The notes beneath the pieces were generated by a model that worked only from the letters and a program-made list of their open reading frames with translations, searched no databases and had not been told where the DNA came from. A stretch of 40,537 nt of DNA, taken from assembly GCA_016932385.1 (NCBI GenBank), contig JAFGCY010000037.1, positions 1 to 40,537 on the forward strand, in the 5' to 3' direction. This document shows, in pieces, positions 1 through 8,626 of this stretch. The translations under genes were made by a program, and so were the position numbers. The DNA is from a bacterium (GTDB lineage Bacteria; 4484-113; JAFGCY01). The first letter of the stretch is position 1; every line of letters begins with the position of its first letter.

Positions 1-1068
1 GAACAGGATGCCCTGGTTGGCGAGGATGCCGATCTGGTACCCCTCCAGCCGCGCGAAGCCGCAGATCAGCGTATCGCCGTACTCGCGCTTGAACTCGTGG
101 AAGCGGCTAGAGTCGACGAGCCGCGCGATGACCTCCTTCACGGCGTAGGGCTTCCTGACGTCCATCGGGATAATGCCGTAGAGCTCGTCCGGGTCGTAGC
201 GCGGGGGCTCGGGCGCGGAGCGCTCCAGGTACGCCGGCCGCTGGCGGTTGAGATTGCCGACAATGTCGCGCACGATGCGGATCGCATGCGCGTCGTCGGT
301 GGCCAGCCGGTCGGCGACGCCGCTGATGCGCGTGTGCACCTCGCCGCCGCCCAGGTCGAGCGCGCTGATCACTTCGCCGGTGGCGGCCTGGACCAGCGGC
401 GGTCCACCTAAAAAGATCGTGCCCTCCTTCATGATCACCGCCTCGTCGCTCATCGCGGGCACGTACGCTCCGCCGGCGGTGCAGTTGCCTAAAACGGCGC
501 TGATCTGCGGAATGTTCAGCGCGGAAAGCCGCGCCTGGTTATAAAAGATCCGCCCGAAGTGGTCGCGGTCGGGGAAGATCTCGGCCTGCATCGGCAGGAA
601 CACCCCGCCGCTGTCGACGAGGTAAATGCAGGGCAGGTGGTTCTCCTCGGCGATCTCCTGGGCCCTGAGGTGCTTCCTGATCGAGACCGGGTGGTACGTA
701 CCGCCCTTGACGGTGGCGTCGTTGGCGACGATCACGCACTCCACGCCGGAGACGCGCCCGACGCCGGTGACCAGGCCCGCTGCGGGCAACCACTTCATCT
801 TCGACGGATCGCGTTCCTCGGGATACATCTCCCAGGCGGCCAGCGGTGAAAACTCCAGCCAGGGCGTGCCGGGGTCTAAGAGCAGGTCGAGCCGCTCGCG
901 AACAAAGAGCTTGTTCTGCTGGCGGTGGCGCGCCATGTACTGCTCGCCTCCGCCCGCCTTGACCATGGCGATGCGCTCGGTCAGCTGGTCGGCGAGCTGG
1001 CGGTTGAACTCGGCGTTGCGCTTGTAATCATCAGCAGCAGTGTTTACCTTCGTCGGCAGTAGTTCCAT
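1..1068 (-). CDS. acyl-CoA carboxylase carboxyltransferase (beta) subunit, methylcrotonyl-CoA carboxylase type, partial
   Basis: Reading the minus strand from an ATG at 1068 gives an open frame to the window edge, so the C-terminal part is missing. The protein begins [18 protein letters not shown] and then shows carboxyltransferase-family segments: [75 protein letters not shown] and [17 protein letters not shown]. These match the beta subunit of biotin-dependent 3-methylcrotonyl-CoA carboxylase and its geranyl- and propionyl-CoA relatives, which transfers CO2 from carboxybiotin to an acyl-CoA. The [21 protein letters not shown] stretch is typical of the MccB branch, so leucine or isoprenoid catabolism is likely, but the substrate is inferred. 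There is no Shine-Dalgarno; a TATAAT ends 7 nt before the ATG, so the mRNA is probably leaderless. A biotin-carrying alpha subunit is not in the window. Confidence 0.92.
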   Translation of the reverse strand, partial: MELLPTKVNTAADDYKRNAEFNRQLADQLTERIAMVKAGGGEQYMARHRQQNKLFVRERLDLLLDPGTPWLEFSPLAAWEMYPEERDPSKMKWLPAAGLVTGVGRVSGVECVIVANDATVKGGTYHPVSIRKHLRAQEIAEENHLPCIYLVDSGGVFLPMQAEIFPDRDHFGRIFYNQARLSALNIPQISAVLGNCTAGGAYVPAMSDEAVIMKEGTIFLGGPPLVQAATGEVISALDLGGGEVHTRISGVADRLATDDAHAIRIVRDIVGNLNRQRPAYLERSAPEPPRYDPDELYGIIPMDVRKPYAVKEVIARLVDSSRFHEFKREYGDTLICGFARLEGYQIGILANQGILF

Positions 1069-1075
1069 GGAGAAG

Positions 1076-1081
1076 ATTATA
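1076..1081 (-). promoter_or_regulatory. -10 element of the carboxyltransferase gene (leaderless)
   Basis: TATAAT on the minus strand, 7 nt (1069-1075) before the ATG at 1068. Transcription would start at or next to the start codon. No clear -35 box is seen. Confidence 0.6.
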
Positions 1082-1121
1082 GAGGAGGCGCCGTTAGAGG
1101 GTACAAAGGGGAAGCTTGGAA

Positions 1122-1127
1122 TATAAT
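1122..1127 (+). promoter_or_regulatory. -10 element of the 1135 gene (leaderless)
   Basis: TATAAT on the plus strand, 7 nt before the ATG at 1135. It diverges from the minus-strand TATAAT 40 bp away. Confidence 0.6.
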
Positions 1128-1134
1128 TCATGCC

Positions 1135-2094
1135 ATGAGACAGCGGAGGAGACAGATTGCCAGCAGAGTTTTTCAGCGGATCAAAGCGAAGCAGGTTCTG
1201 CCAAGGTCAACCAACGAGGGCTATTCAAAGAATCTTCAGGTTGCTGTTGAAGCAGCTGACGAATTGAGATTACTCGCAAGAGAGCTGAGTCAGGCTGATG
1301 ACGATAGGCTAAAGCTTCTTGCTATAATGATTGTTAAGATAGAGGAATCGCTTAGAAGCTCTGTCTTGTTATTGAGTCTGGGTTTGCTTGAAGACCACTT
1401 TTCTGCTCTCAGGCGACATGTTGAGTCCATAGTTGTGTTTGTGTTCGTTGCCGGGAGAGGAGAGTTTGCTGACTATGTTAAGGGAAATCTAAAAGTTAGC
1501 GGAAAGAAAGTTGGATTCAGCAGCAAGCCATTGTTTGATGCATGTCCATTTGCATTCGCAAACTACTTTTATAAGCACTTCAGAATACTCTCAGGTTCAT
1601 TGCACCCCAAAACCATCAACTTTGCTCATCTCAGTCTGGCTCAGAACAAAGCGGATGAAATAGCTAATAGGAAGATACTGGATTCCTATACTAATGATGT
1701 TTATCCGCATACATATGCTAGGTTCTGCTTTGTTGCACTTCAAGCCACAAAAGAGATCACAAACGTCTATAGAGAAGCAGCTGCTAATCCATCACATGAA
1801 GTGAATACAAGACTGGAAATAATGAACTACCTATTCCATAATCCAGAAGAGTTGAACAAAGTGTACAATATGAGAAATCTTTTGAATAGTCTAGGAGATG
1901 CATGGGAACAGCTAAAAAGTATATTCACCTTGCGTACTAAGAACCCTGTAGTACAGAAGAGACTGACACTACACGAGGTGATTTCGGATGCAGAAATGCG
2001 GCAGTTAATCTCAAACAACAAGCAAGCGCTGGATGGCCTTTCTATATTGTTTAGCAGCTTGTGGATGGGGTCATACTTGTGTTCTCGTTTCTAA
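1135..2094 (+). CDS. AT-rich hypothetical protein, possibly DUF5677-like
   Basis: 319 residues, mostly helical, with no signal peptide and no clear membrane helix. The segment around residues 70-115 ([20 protein letters not shown], then [14 protein letters not shown]) resembles the core helix pair of the DUF5677 group, but this is pattern memory and weak. Base composition stands out: the gene is AT-rich (codons such as AAA, ATA, TTT and AAT are common) while its neighbours strongly prefer G or C at third positions. That suggests recent acquisition. It has a leaderless-type TATAAT and no Shine-Dalgarno. It stands alone between a divergent carboxylase gene and an SDR gene. Function is unknown; a defence or stress role would be speculation. 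Confidence 0.75.
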   Translation: MRQRRRQIASRVFQRIKAKQVLPRSTNEGYSKNLQVAVEAADELRLLARELSQADDDRLKLLAIMIVKIEESLRSSVLLLSLGLLEDHFSALRRHVESIVVFVFVAGRGEFADYVKGNLKVSGKKVGFSSKPLFDACPFAFANYFYKHFRILSGSLHPKTINFAHLSLAQNKADEIANRKILDSYTNDVYPHTYARFCFVALQATKEITNVYREAAANPSHEVNTRLEIMNYLFHNPEELNKVYNMRNLLNSLGDAWEQLKSIFTLRTKNPVVQKRLTLHEVISDAEMRQLISNNKQALDGLSILFSSLWMGSYLCSRF

Positions 2095-2115
2095 GAGAAT
2101 GGCGCTTCTCATTTT
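2095..2115 (+). terminator. weak hairpin after the AT-rich gene
   Basis: GAGAA and TTCTC pair around a 6-nt loop (2095-2110), followed by ATTTT. The stem is short, so this is tentative. Confidence 0.35.
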
Positions 2116-2203
2116 GATCTAAGAGACTTGAAGGTTCCTTTAAGCATAGACTGCGAACTGGAAGGTATAACCATCCAGTACTTGCCTTGGCAAGGAGCGT
2201 AAT

Positions 2204-2950
2204 ATGAGTGATAGCAAAGTAATTCTAATCACAGGTGCCTCGCGCGGGATCGGCGCGGCGGCGGCGAAGCTGCTCAGCAGCGAAGGCTTTCGCGTCTACG
2301 GTACGTATAGAAAACCGGTCGAGCCGCCAGCGCCGGACGTCACGATGCTGGAGCTCGACGTTACGGACGACAATAGCGTCGCGGCCTGTGTGAAGCAGGT
2401 CATCGACGCGGCCGGCCGGCTCGACGTGCTCATCAACAACGCCGGCTATGCGCACCGCGGTCCGCTGGAGAACGTCACCGTCGCCGACTTCCGCGCGCAG
2501 TTCGAGACGAACCTCTACGGCGTGCACCGCTTGATCCAGGCCACGCTGCCGCACATGTGGTCTCAGGGCGGCGGCCGGATCGTCAACGTCAGCTCGGCGA
2601 TCGGGCGCGTGGCGATCCCGTTCTCCGCGACGTACTGTTCCAGCAAGTTCGCGCTGGAGGGCTACAGCGAAGGCCTGCAAAAGGAGCTCAACCCCCACGG
2701 CATCGACGTGGTGATCGTCGAACCCGGCCTGACGATCACGGAGTTCCAGGACAACAGCACGCGTGCCAAAGAGACCGATCCGCGCTACCAGCCGGCGATC
2801 GACGCGATGCTGGCCAGCTGGCCCGAGCGCCGCAAGCTGGGCGACACCGCCGAGGTGGTGGCGGAGGTGATCCTGCGGGCGGTCCGCGACGAGAAGCCCG
2901 ACCTGCGCTATGTGGCCCCGAATGCGGCGAAGATGCTGGGCGGCAGGTAA
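2204..2950 (+). CDS. short-chain dehydrogenase/reductase (SDR) family oxidoreductase
   Basis: 248 residues, the normal length of a classical SDR. The Rossmann motif TGASRGIG is at residues 10-17, NNAG at 78-81, and the catalytic set is S131, Y144 and K148 (YCSSK). An NAD(P)(H)-dependent oxidoreductase of the cytoplasm is therefore secure. The substrate is not predictable; PGLTITEF after the active site is a usual substrate-loop position. The start is fixed by an AAGGAG Shine-Dalgarno at about 2191-2196. The Shine-Dalgarno lies inside a small inverted repeat (TTGCC/GGCAA), which could modulate translation. The gene appears monocistronic, with a GC-rich hairpin at 2985-3008 downstream. Confidence 0.93.
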   Translation: MSDSKVILITGASRGIGAAAAKLLSSEGFRVYGTYRKPVEPPAPDVTMLELDVTDDNSVAACVKQVIDAAGRLDVLINNAGYAHRGPLENVTVADFRAQFETNLYGVHRLIQATLPHMWSQGGGRIVNVSSAIGRVAIPFSATYCSSKFALEGYSEGLQKELNPHGIDVVIVEPGLTITEFQDNSTRAKETDPRYQPAIDAMLASWPERRKLGDTAEVVAEVILRAVRDEKPDLRYVAPNAAKMLGGR

Positions 2951-2984
2951 GCGGGGTCTGTCTGCGGCTCTGTTTGCGAGTATT

Positions 2985-3008
2985 GCAACCCCGCCAAGGC
3001 GGGATTGC
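2985..3008. repeat. CCCGCC palindrome, copy 1; likely bidirectional terminator
   Basis: Arms GCAACCCCGCC and GGCGGGATTGC flank AA, with one mismatch. It lies between convergent SDR and DUF4328 genes. Near-identical copies occur at 22984-22999 and 40430-40457, with a shorter one at 22940-22956. Confidence 0.7.
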
Positions 3009-3087
3009 GGACCCTTAAATGATTACGCCCACAACGGGCCGTAGTACACTCGTTTGGCCTAGATCGTGATTCTGCCTCTGCCGCGGC

Positions 3088-3771
3088 CTACGCGGGCTTA
3101 GAACCTACCGCCAAGCTCCGTGCGTTCTGCAGCTTGTCGACCGCGCCGATCACGTAGATGAAGAACAGCGAGTCCAACGCCAGCGGCAGATACCTGACCC
3201 ATTCGCACATCGCGTACTCGCTTGAACCCGGCGGGAAAGCATCGGAGCCGTAGAAAGCCATCCAGAGGCGCGGCAGCTTGGCGATCACTAAGAACGCAAT
3301 CCACAGGTGCAGCAGATACGGCGGGGCATTTTCGTAAGAGCCAGTTTCCGGCACGGCTCCGCGCGTGTGAGCTGACGAATAGTGGAACAACTCGCGCAGG
3401 ATTTCGTAGGGCCGCCAGAGGTTGATCAGCGGCACGAACCACCAGCCGACCGCCCAGCCCGGCGTGAAGGACATAAACGGCGCGCCCAGCTTGCGCAGAT
3501 TGTAGACGCTTCGCCATAGCCAAATGTAGAAGAACACCGAGCCGCCTATCACGGCCAGCACCAGCGCGAGGGCGACAGCAACAATGGTCAGCAGCCAGGG
3601 CACGTCACCGCCGTCCGCGGCGATTATTTCAAGCCTATACCCCAGCGCGTAATAACGCAGTTCCAATCCAACATAGCCGACAATCAGCGCCGCGCGCAGG
3701 ATAAAAAACCCGATCGCCGTCCGACCGCCCGACCAGCCGCTGAGGTAGTGTGGCACTGCCTGCGTATCCAT
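3088..3771 (-). CDS. DUF4328 domain membrane protein
   Basis: 227 residues from the ATG at 3771, which has a GGAGA Shine-Dalgarno 7 nt upstream. A longer frame to 3855 lacks support. Hydrophobic segments appear near residues 20-40, 60-90, 120-135, 165-185 and 200-220. The diagnostic stretch is FTPGWAVGWWFVPLINLWRP, followed by a YEILRELFHYSS helix, which matches the DUF4328 family of integral membrane proteins of unknown function. It is transcribed on its own, towards the SDR gene. Confidence 0.8.
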   Translation of the reverse strand: MDTQAVPHYLSGWSGGRTAIGFFILRAALIVGYVGLELRYYALGYRLEIIAADGGDVPWLLTIVAVALALVLAVIGGSVFFYIWLWRSVYNLRKLGAPFMSFTPGWAVGWWFVPLINLWRPYEILRELFHYSSAHTRGAVPETGSYENAPPYLLHLWIAFLVIAKLPRLWMAFYGSDAFPPGSSEYAMCEWVRYLPLALDSLFFIYVIGAVDKLQNARSLAVGSKPA

Positions 3772-3797
3772 TACCGTCTCCAGCCCGGGTTGCGAGC

Positions 3798-3803
3798 AGT
3801 CTA
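3798..3803 (-). promoter_or_regulatory. candidate extended -10 for the DUF4328 gene
   Basis: TGC-TAGACT on the minus strand, 26 nt before the ATG at 3771, so this mRNA would have a leader with a Shine-Dalgarno. The same TGCTAGACT string precedes the K+ channel gene at 27059. Confidence 0.4.
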
Positions 3804-3883
3804 GCATCCAGCATACTTGATATCGTTCACTCCAGCATGAAGTATGAATTGCCACCGCCGTTCCCGGCTGTCCTGCCTTGTGC

Positions 3884-3910
3884 TACAATATTACTGATAA
3901 GGCATTATCA
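3884..3910 (+). promoter_or_regulatory. candidate promoter and operator of the DsrE-TusA-Hdr operon
   Basis: In the 336-bp gap 3772-4107 there is a TACAAT (-10-like) at 3884-3889. It is followed at once by the inverted repeat TGATAA-GGCA-TTATCA (3895-3910). The repeat would sit at the transcription start, where a repressor site is expected. Spacing excludes a standard FNR site (TGAT-N4-ATCA) or CRP site. The leader to the first gene at 4108 would be about 210 nt. Confidence 0.35.
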
Positions 3911-4107
3911 ATTAGGTCGAATTCGCTGGCTGAAAAAATTCGGCCACCCTGTAATTAAGGCACCTGATGTGGTTTGCTGCGTCAGTCCAGAACCGGTGAA
4001 TTGCCGCCTTGGAGCCAGCGCCAACGAGGATTCACCCTGATTGAAAGCGGTGACAGGACCGGACCGGCCACGGAGTGCCAAACGCGCACAACGCGAAGGA
4101 GACTTTA

Positions 4108-4464
4108 ATGGCGAAGATGATGATTTTCTGCGGTTCCGATGATCCCGAACATGCCTTTCCCCCGTTCATGCTCGGCTCCGGCGCTCTGGCCAGCGACATG
4201 GAACTGACGATGTTCTTCACGATGAGCGGCCTGAACATCATCAGAAAGGGCGGCGCGGAAAAGATCACGCTCGAGGGCGCGCCCAAGCCCCTGCCGGAGT
4301 TCGTCAAGATCGTCCAGGAAATGGGTGCGAAGATGATCGCCTGCTCCGCCGCCTTCCCGATCGCGAAGATCAGCGAGGAAGAAATCATCGACGGCGTTGA
4401 GATGGGTGGGGTTGCCACCTTCGTGATCGGAGCCCAGGAAGCCGACGTCGTCCTGACGTTCTAA
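4108..4464 (+). CDS. DsrE-like sulfur carrier protein
   Basis: 118 residues, cytoplasmic. The order of elements is typical of the DsrE/DsrE2 fold: MMIFCGSDDPE at the start, a central MELTMFFTMSGLNII strand-helix, then AKMIACSAAFPI with conserved-type Cys79. A second Cys is at position 8. Known DsrE proteins pass sulfane sulfur by persulfide transfer, often to or from TusA. Start chosen at 4108 because GAAGGAGA lies 7 nt upstream; the in-frame ATG at 4075 has none. First gene of an operon with TusA 29 bp downstream and HdrA-type flavoproteins beyond. Persulfide chemistry here is inferred from the family and the neighbours. Confidence 0.85.
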   Translation: MAKMMIFCGSDDPEHAFPPFMLGSGALASDMELTMFFTMSGLNIIRKGGAEKITLEGAPKPLPEFVKIVQEMGAKMIACSAAFPIAKISEEEIIDGVEMGGVATFVIGAQEADVVLTF

Positions 4465-4493
4465 CCAATCAGCCTACCCAAGGAGAAACCATA

Positions 4494-4748
4494 ATGTGTG
4501 ACGTTAACCTGGAAGAACTGGCCCCGGCCAAAGTAGTGGACGCCCGCGGCTCGGCCTGCCCCGGCCCGCTCTTGGAAGCCAAGAAAGCGATCGGCACCGT
4601 CGCCGTGGGTGAAGTTATCGAGCTGTGGTCCGGCGACCCGTCCACCAAGGGCGACCTGCCGAAGTGGGCGGAGAAGGTCGGCCATCAGTTCCTGGGAGTT
4701 CTGCCGGCTGAAGGTTACGACCGGATGTTCATCTCACGCGGTAAATAA
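4494..4748 (+). CDS. TusA-family sulfurtransferase
   Basis: 84 residues. VVDARGSACPGPLLEAKKAI holds the family signature: D16, R18 and the active-site Cys22 in a CPGP motif. The single-domain length is normal. TusA proteins carry sulfur as a cysteine persulfide in the cytoplasm and deliver it to tRNA thiolation, molybdenum cofactor or dissimilatory sulfur systems. Here the partner is likely the DsrE-like protein just upstream and the Hdr complex downstream. An AAGGAG at about 4480 fixes the start. Confidence 0.93.
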   Translation: MCDVNLEELAPAKVVDARGSACPGPLLEAKKAIGTVAVGEVIELWSGDPSTKGDLPKWAEKVGHQFLGVLPAEGYDRMFISRGK

Positions 4749-4878
4749 GCTCTGTACTGCTCCAACTGGACTGACAACTGATCACGCCGGCGCTTCGGAC
4801 GGGCGTAGCTCGTGACCGTGCTGGCGGTGGAGGCCATATCACGTTCGGGCCGTCGTGCCCGGGCACTGGAGATGTTGC

Positions 4879-5301
4879 ATGACTGCAGGAAATAGCGGAC
4901 GCAAACCGATGATCCTGATCCTCGCCACTGAAGCCTGCGCCTACCCCGGTGCGGACAACACCGGCCAAATCCACGCCGAGTACAGCACGAACGCCTACGT
5001 CGTGCGCGTACCGGCGCCGGTGCAGTTCAACGAGGAATTTTACCTACGCTGCTTCGACAAGGGGATCGACGGCATCCTGGTGATGACCTGCGGGCACGAG
5101 TGCCCCTATGCCGGTGCCTACGACCGCACGGCCCAACGCATCGGGCGCGTGCACGAGCTGATGAAGGAACGCGGGCTGGATACGCGGCGCCTCAGGATCT
5201 GCGCAATCTGTACCGTCTGCTCCAAGGCTTATTTGAAAGAAGTCAAAGCGATGGTCGAACTGGTCAGCCAGGAACAAGCGGCCGCGGTTGGCGGCAGTTA
5301 A
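4879..5301 (+). CDS. MvhD-like hydrogenase iron-sulfur subunit with rearranged cysteines
   Basis: 140 residues. The frame of the MvhD family (the [2Fe-2S] protein that passes electrons to HdrA) is visible: ILATEACAYPGADNTG for the usual CxWCxYxGAD, GIDGILVMTCGHECPY for GADGVxxxGCxxGxCHY, then an LKERG-type helix. The cysteine pattern differs. The first Cys of CxWC is replaced (only C20 remains), and the Cys of the usual CSGR motif is absent (RVPAPV, 43-48). C71 and C75 are kept, and three new cysteines appear as CAICTVC (C108, C111, C114). The cluster type may therefore differ. Start chosen at 4879 with GGAG 7 nt upstream; M11 is an alternative. The gene lies between tusA and two hdrA genes. 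Confidence 0.82.
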   Translation: MTAGNSGRKPMILILATEACAYPGADNTGQIHAEYSTNAYVVRVPAPVQFNEEFYLRCFDKGIDGILVMTCGHECPYAGAYDRTAQRIGRVHELMKERGLDTRRLRICAICTVCSKAYLKEVKAMVELVSQEQAAAVGGS

Positions 5302-5349
5302 ATCGCGCCGGAGCCCGGCGCAGGAAATCGCAACAGCGGGAAGCGTGTA

Positions 5350-6690
5350 ATGGAGAAACAAAACATAAAAACGGACGTGTTGATTATCGGGGGCGGCATC
5401 GCCGGGCTGCAGGCCGCCCTGGACCTCGGCGATCAGGGCTTCTCCGTGCTGATCGTGGAGAAGGAAGCCAGCATCGGCGGGCGGATGATCAACCTGAGCA
5501 AGGTGTTCCCCACCCTGGACTGCTCCAGCTGCATCTGCACGCCCAAGATGGCCGCCGCGGCCCACCACGACAAGATCAGCATCATGACGCTGGCGCAACC
5601 CACCAATGTCGAGCATCAGGGCGCCGGGTTCGCTGTAACCGTGCGCGAGCAACCGCGCTACCTTAACGCCGAGGATTGCACGGGCTGCCGCCTTTGCGAA
5701 TACGCCTGCCCGGTGGATCTGGTGCACGAAGTCGAGGGCAATCTCGGCGCGCGCAAGGCGATCTACGTGCCGTTCAACAACGCGATTCCGCAGGTGGCGC
5801 TGCTGGACATGGACAACTGCATCATGTGCGGGGCTTGCGAGAAAGCCTGCCCGACGCACTGCATCGACTACCTGCAAGAGCCGCGGGAGCACACCATCGA
5901 GGCCGGCGCGATCATCGTCGCCACCGGCCTGGATCTCGCGCCAATGGATGTCAAGGCCGAGTACGGCGGCGGGAAGCTGGTCAACGTGCTGCACGGCCTG
6001 CAGGTCGAGCGCTTGCTCGCCCCGCATGGCCCCTATGGCCGCGTACTCAGGCCTTCCGACGGCAAGGTGCCGGATACCGTCGCCTATATTCAATGCGCCG
6101 GCTCGCGCGACCACTCGATCGGTATCCCGTATTGCTCGCGCGTCTGCTGCATGTACGCGATCAAGCAGGCGATGCTGCTGTCGGGTGCCCTGCCGCTGGT
6201 CGAGGTGTTCATTTATTACATGGATATCCGCGCCTTCGGCAAGGGCTTCGAGGAGTTCTACCAGAACGCCAAGGCGATGGGCATCGAGTTCATCAAAGCC
6301 AAGGTTGCGCAGATCACCGAGGACGAGCATCGCAATCCGGTCCTGCGCTACGAGGACCAGGTGACGGGGCGGGTCGAGGAACGAGCCCACGACCTCGTGG
6401 TGCTGTCGCAGGGCGTGGTGCCGGCCTGGGATCCGCGGGCGGTCCTGCCAGTCGAGGTCGGCGGCGACGGCTTCATCGCGGCCGCCAACGAAAACGTCGC
6501 GCCATGCCGGACCAGCATCACCGGCGTCTTTGCCGCGGGTGTCGCCACCGGTCCCAAGGACATTCCGGATTCGATTGTCCAGGCGGGCGCCGCGGCCGCC
6601 GAGGCTGCCGCCTATCTGCGCGGCAACGACAAAGTCGAGTCAATCACCACGGCCGATCGACCGGCGCAGCGGCCGGTCGAGGTTGGGTAG
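5350..6690 (+). CDS. HdrA-like flavoprotein, short form with inserted ferredoxin domain
   Basis: 446 residues, against about 650 for full HdrA. FAD site GGGIAG at 14-19, then the HdrA-type segment DCSSCICTPKM (C58, C61, C63). Two [4Fe-4S] motifs follow: C110-x2-C113-x2-C116-x3-C120 and C157-x2-C160-x2-C163-x3-C167. The YCSRVCC motif is at 261-267, and an AAGVATGPKDIPDS FAD-closing motif lies near the end. The N-terminal HdrA domain and the C-terminal ferredoxin domain are both missing, so this is the HdrA core. HdrA is the electron-bifurcating or electron-routing flavoprotein of heterodisulfide-reductase-like complexes; QmoA of sulfate reducers is a relative. Cytoplasmic, possibly membrane-associated through partners. 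The next hdrA starts 13 nt after the stop. Confidence 0.9.
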   Translation: MEKQNIKTDVLIIGGGIAGLQAALDLGDQGFSVLIVEKEASIGGRMINLSKVFPTLDCSSCICTPKMAAAAHHDKISIMTLAQPTNVEHQGAGFAVTVREQPRYLNAEDCTGCRLCEYACPVDLVHEVEGNLGARKAIYVPFNNAIPQVALLDMDNCIMCGACEKACPTHCIDYLQEPREHTIEAGAIIVATGLDLAPMDVKAEYGGGKLVNVLHGLQVERLLAPHGPYGRVLRPSDGKVPDTVAYIQCAGSRDHSIGIPYCSRVCCMYAIKQAMLLSGALPLVEVFIYYMDIRAFGKGFEEFYQNAKAMGIEFIKAKVAQITEDEHRNPVLRYEDQVTGRVEERAHDLVVLSQGVVPAWDPRAVLPVEVGGDGFIAAANENVAPCRTSITGVFAAGVATGPKDIPDSIVQAGAAAAEAAAYLRGNDKVESITTADRPAQRPVEVG

Positions 6691-6702
6691 CGCGGAGAAG
6701 CT

Positions 6703-8610
6703 ATGACTGAAGATAAATCACAACACAACGGTGAAGGCGCTGACGCGGAGAACATCCGCGTCGGCGTCTATATTTGCCATTGCGGCGGCAATATCTCCGA
6801 TACCGTCGAGATTGAGCGCGTCGTCGAGGCGGCTGCCAAGATGCCCAGTGTCGTAGTGGCGCGGCGCAACATGTTCATGTGCTCCGACCCGGGCCAGAGC
6901 ATGATCGAGGAGGACATCAGAACCGAACGCCTCAACCGCGTGGTGGTCGGCGCCTGTTCACCCAGCCTGCACGAGCTGACTTTCCGCGGCGTCCTGACCA
7001 GGGCCGGCATCAACCCGTACCTGTTCGAGAACGCCAACCTGCGCGAGCAGGTCAGTTGGGTCAGCAAGGGCGATCCCACCGGCGCCACGGACAAGGCGAT
7101 CCGCCTCGTCGGCGCGGCGGTGGCCAAGGCCCGCCTGCTCCGGCCGCTCGAGCCGATCCGCCTGGAGGCAACCCCCCGCGTGGTGGTGATCGGCGGCGGG
7201 TTGACCGGGCTGCGCTGCGCGCTGGACCTGGCGCGGCTCGACCTCGATGTGACGCTCCTGGAAGAGCAGCCGTTCCTGGGCGGTCATCTGGCGGAACTGG
7301 GCCAGGTCTACCCCAGCGACAAGCCGGCGCGCGAGATCCTGGGCGAACTGATCCGCGAGGTTTCAGCCCATCCACGAATCTGTATCCTGACCTCCGCCGA
7401 AGTCATCGAGGCCTCGGGCTGTGTCGGCACCTTCCTGCTGAAGGTCCGCGCCGCGGGCGAGATGGAAACCCAATGTTTCAGCGCTGAGCGCATCGCCGCC
7501 GATTTGGCCTCGCGGGCCCATGGCCCCAACGGTGACCACCATAACGACGGCGCCGGCACGACCGAACTGGAGATTCAAGCCGGCATGGCCGTGCTCGCGA
7601 CCGGCTTTGACCATTACACGCCCTCCCAAGGGGAATACGGGTATGAAGAGCACCCGGGAATAATCACCCTGCCTGCTCTGATCCGCGAATTGGAATCGGG
7701 CGGGCTGGGTTCGGGCCCGCCGGCCTTGAATGGCCGTCCGATCAACAGCATCGGGTTCATCCACTGCGTCGGCAGCCGTGAGCTGGACGGCGTGCATGAC
7801 CAGAACGGCAAGACGGAGCTCAACCACTATTGCAGCCGCGTCTGCTGCACGTCGGCGCTGTGGGCCGCCAAGCAGCTGCAGGCGCGCTACCCCGACCTGC
7901 AGATCTACGACTTCCACAAGGACATCCGCACCTATGGCCACGGCCATGAGGATATCTACGAGGACACGGCGAAAAGCGGCGTGATCTTCTGCCGGTTCGC
8001 GGATACCGCTCCGCCGAAGGTCACGGTGACCGAGAGCGATCCGCCGCTGATGATCAGCTTGAAAGACGAACTGACGTTCAATGAGGAAATCGATGTGCCG
8101 GTGGACCTGGTAGTGCTGGTCACCGGGATGGTGCCGCACGCGATCGACAACTTAGTTGACATGCTCAAGCTGCCGCGCAGCGCCGACCGGTTCCTGCAGG
8201 AGGTTCATCCCAAGCTGCGGCCGGTCGAGATGGCCGTCAACGGCGTGCTCATCGCCGGCTGTTGCCAGGCGCCCCTGGACAGCGTGGAAAGCGCGGCGGC
8301 GGCTTCGGCGGCGGCGGCCAAGGCCGCGGCGTTGTTGGGCAAAGGCTACATCGAACGCGAGCCGTTCGTTGCCCGGGTGGACCAGGCTCTCTGTAACGGC
8401 ACCAGTGCCTGCGTCGAGGAGTGCAAGTACAACCAGGCGGTCAGCCTGGTAGAAACCGCCGGCGGGGCCCGTAAAGCCCAGGTCAACGCGGCGATCTGCT
8501 GCGGTTGCGGCATGTGCGCGGCGGTTTGCCCGACCGGCGCGATCCAGGTCGACGGCTGGCGGCTGGACCAGTTCGACGCGATGATCGACGCGCTGCTGGT
8601 TAACTACTGA
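6703..8610 (+). CDS. HdrA-like flavoprotein, long form
   Basis: 635 residues. It has the N-terminal HdrA domain missing from the previous gene (RVGVYICHCGGNIS at 19-32, MFMCSDPGQ, GACSPSLHELTF, NLREQVSWV) and a FAD motif GGGLTG at 164-169. There is no inserted ferredoxin domain: the region after residue 230 has no CxxCxxC motif but a His/Gly/Asn-rich linker. The YCSRVCC motif is present. A C-terminal ferredoxin domain carries C564-x5-C570-x3-C574 and C600-x1-C602-x2-C605-x3-C609. The first of these is degenerate and of the CxGxSxCxEEC type. The two HdrA proteins thus carry complementary parts and may form a heterodimer. Role: electron transfer between a pyridine nucleotide or ferredoxin and a sulfur substrate, inferred from family and context. 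Confidence 0.9.
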   Translation: MTEDKSQHNGEGADAENIRVGVYICHCGGNISDTVEIERVVEAAAKMPSVVVARRNMFMCSDPGQSMIEEDIRTERLNRVVVGACSPSLHELTFRGVLTRAGINPYLFENANLREQVSWVSKGDPTGATDKAIRLVGAAVAKARLLRPLEPIRLEATPRVVVIGGGLTGLRCALDLARLDLDVTLLEEQPFLGGHLAELGQVYPSDKPAREILGELIREVSAHPRICILTSAEVIEASGCVGTFLLKVRAAGEMETQCFSAERIAADLASRAHGPNGDHHNDGAGTTELEIQAGMAVLATGFDHYTPSQGEYGYEEHPGIITLPALIRELESGGLGSGPPALNGRPINSIGFIHCVGSRELDGVHDQNGKTELNHYCSRVCCTSALWAAKQLQARYPDLQIYDFHKDIRTYGHGHEDIYEDTAKSGVIFCRFADTAPPKVTVTESDPPLMISLKDELTFNEEIDVPVDLVVLVTGMVPHAIDNLVDMLKLPRSADRFLQEVHPKLRPVEMAVNGVLIAGCCQAPLDSVESAAAASAAAAKAAALLGKGYIEREPFVARVDQALCNGTSACVEECKYNQAVSLVETAGGARKAQVNAAICCGCGMCAAVCPTGAIQVDGWRLDQFDAMIDALLVNY

Positions 8611-8626
8611 TAGCTGAGGTGCGAAC

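Noticed and set aside
3895-3910. FNR or CRP site
   Set aside because: The half-site spacing (TGAT-N8-ATCA) fits neither FNR (N4) nor CRP (TGTGA-N6-TCACA).
5044-6390. 448-codon open frame on the minus strand
   Set aside because: Antisense to the MvhD-like and HdrA-like genes; low-complexity composition and no recognisable domain.
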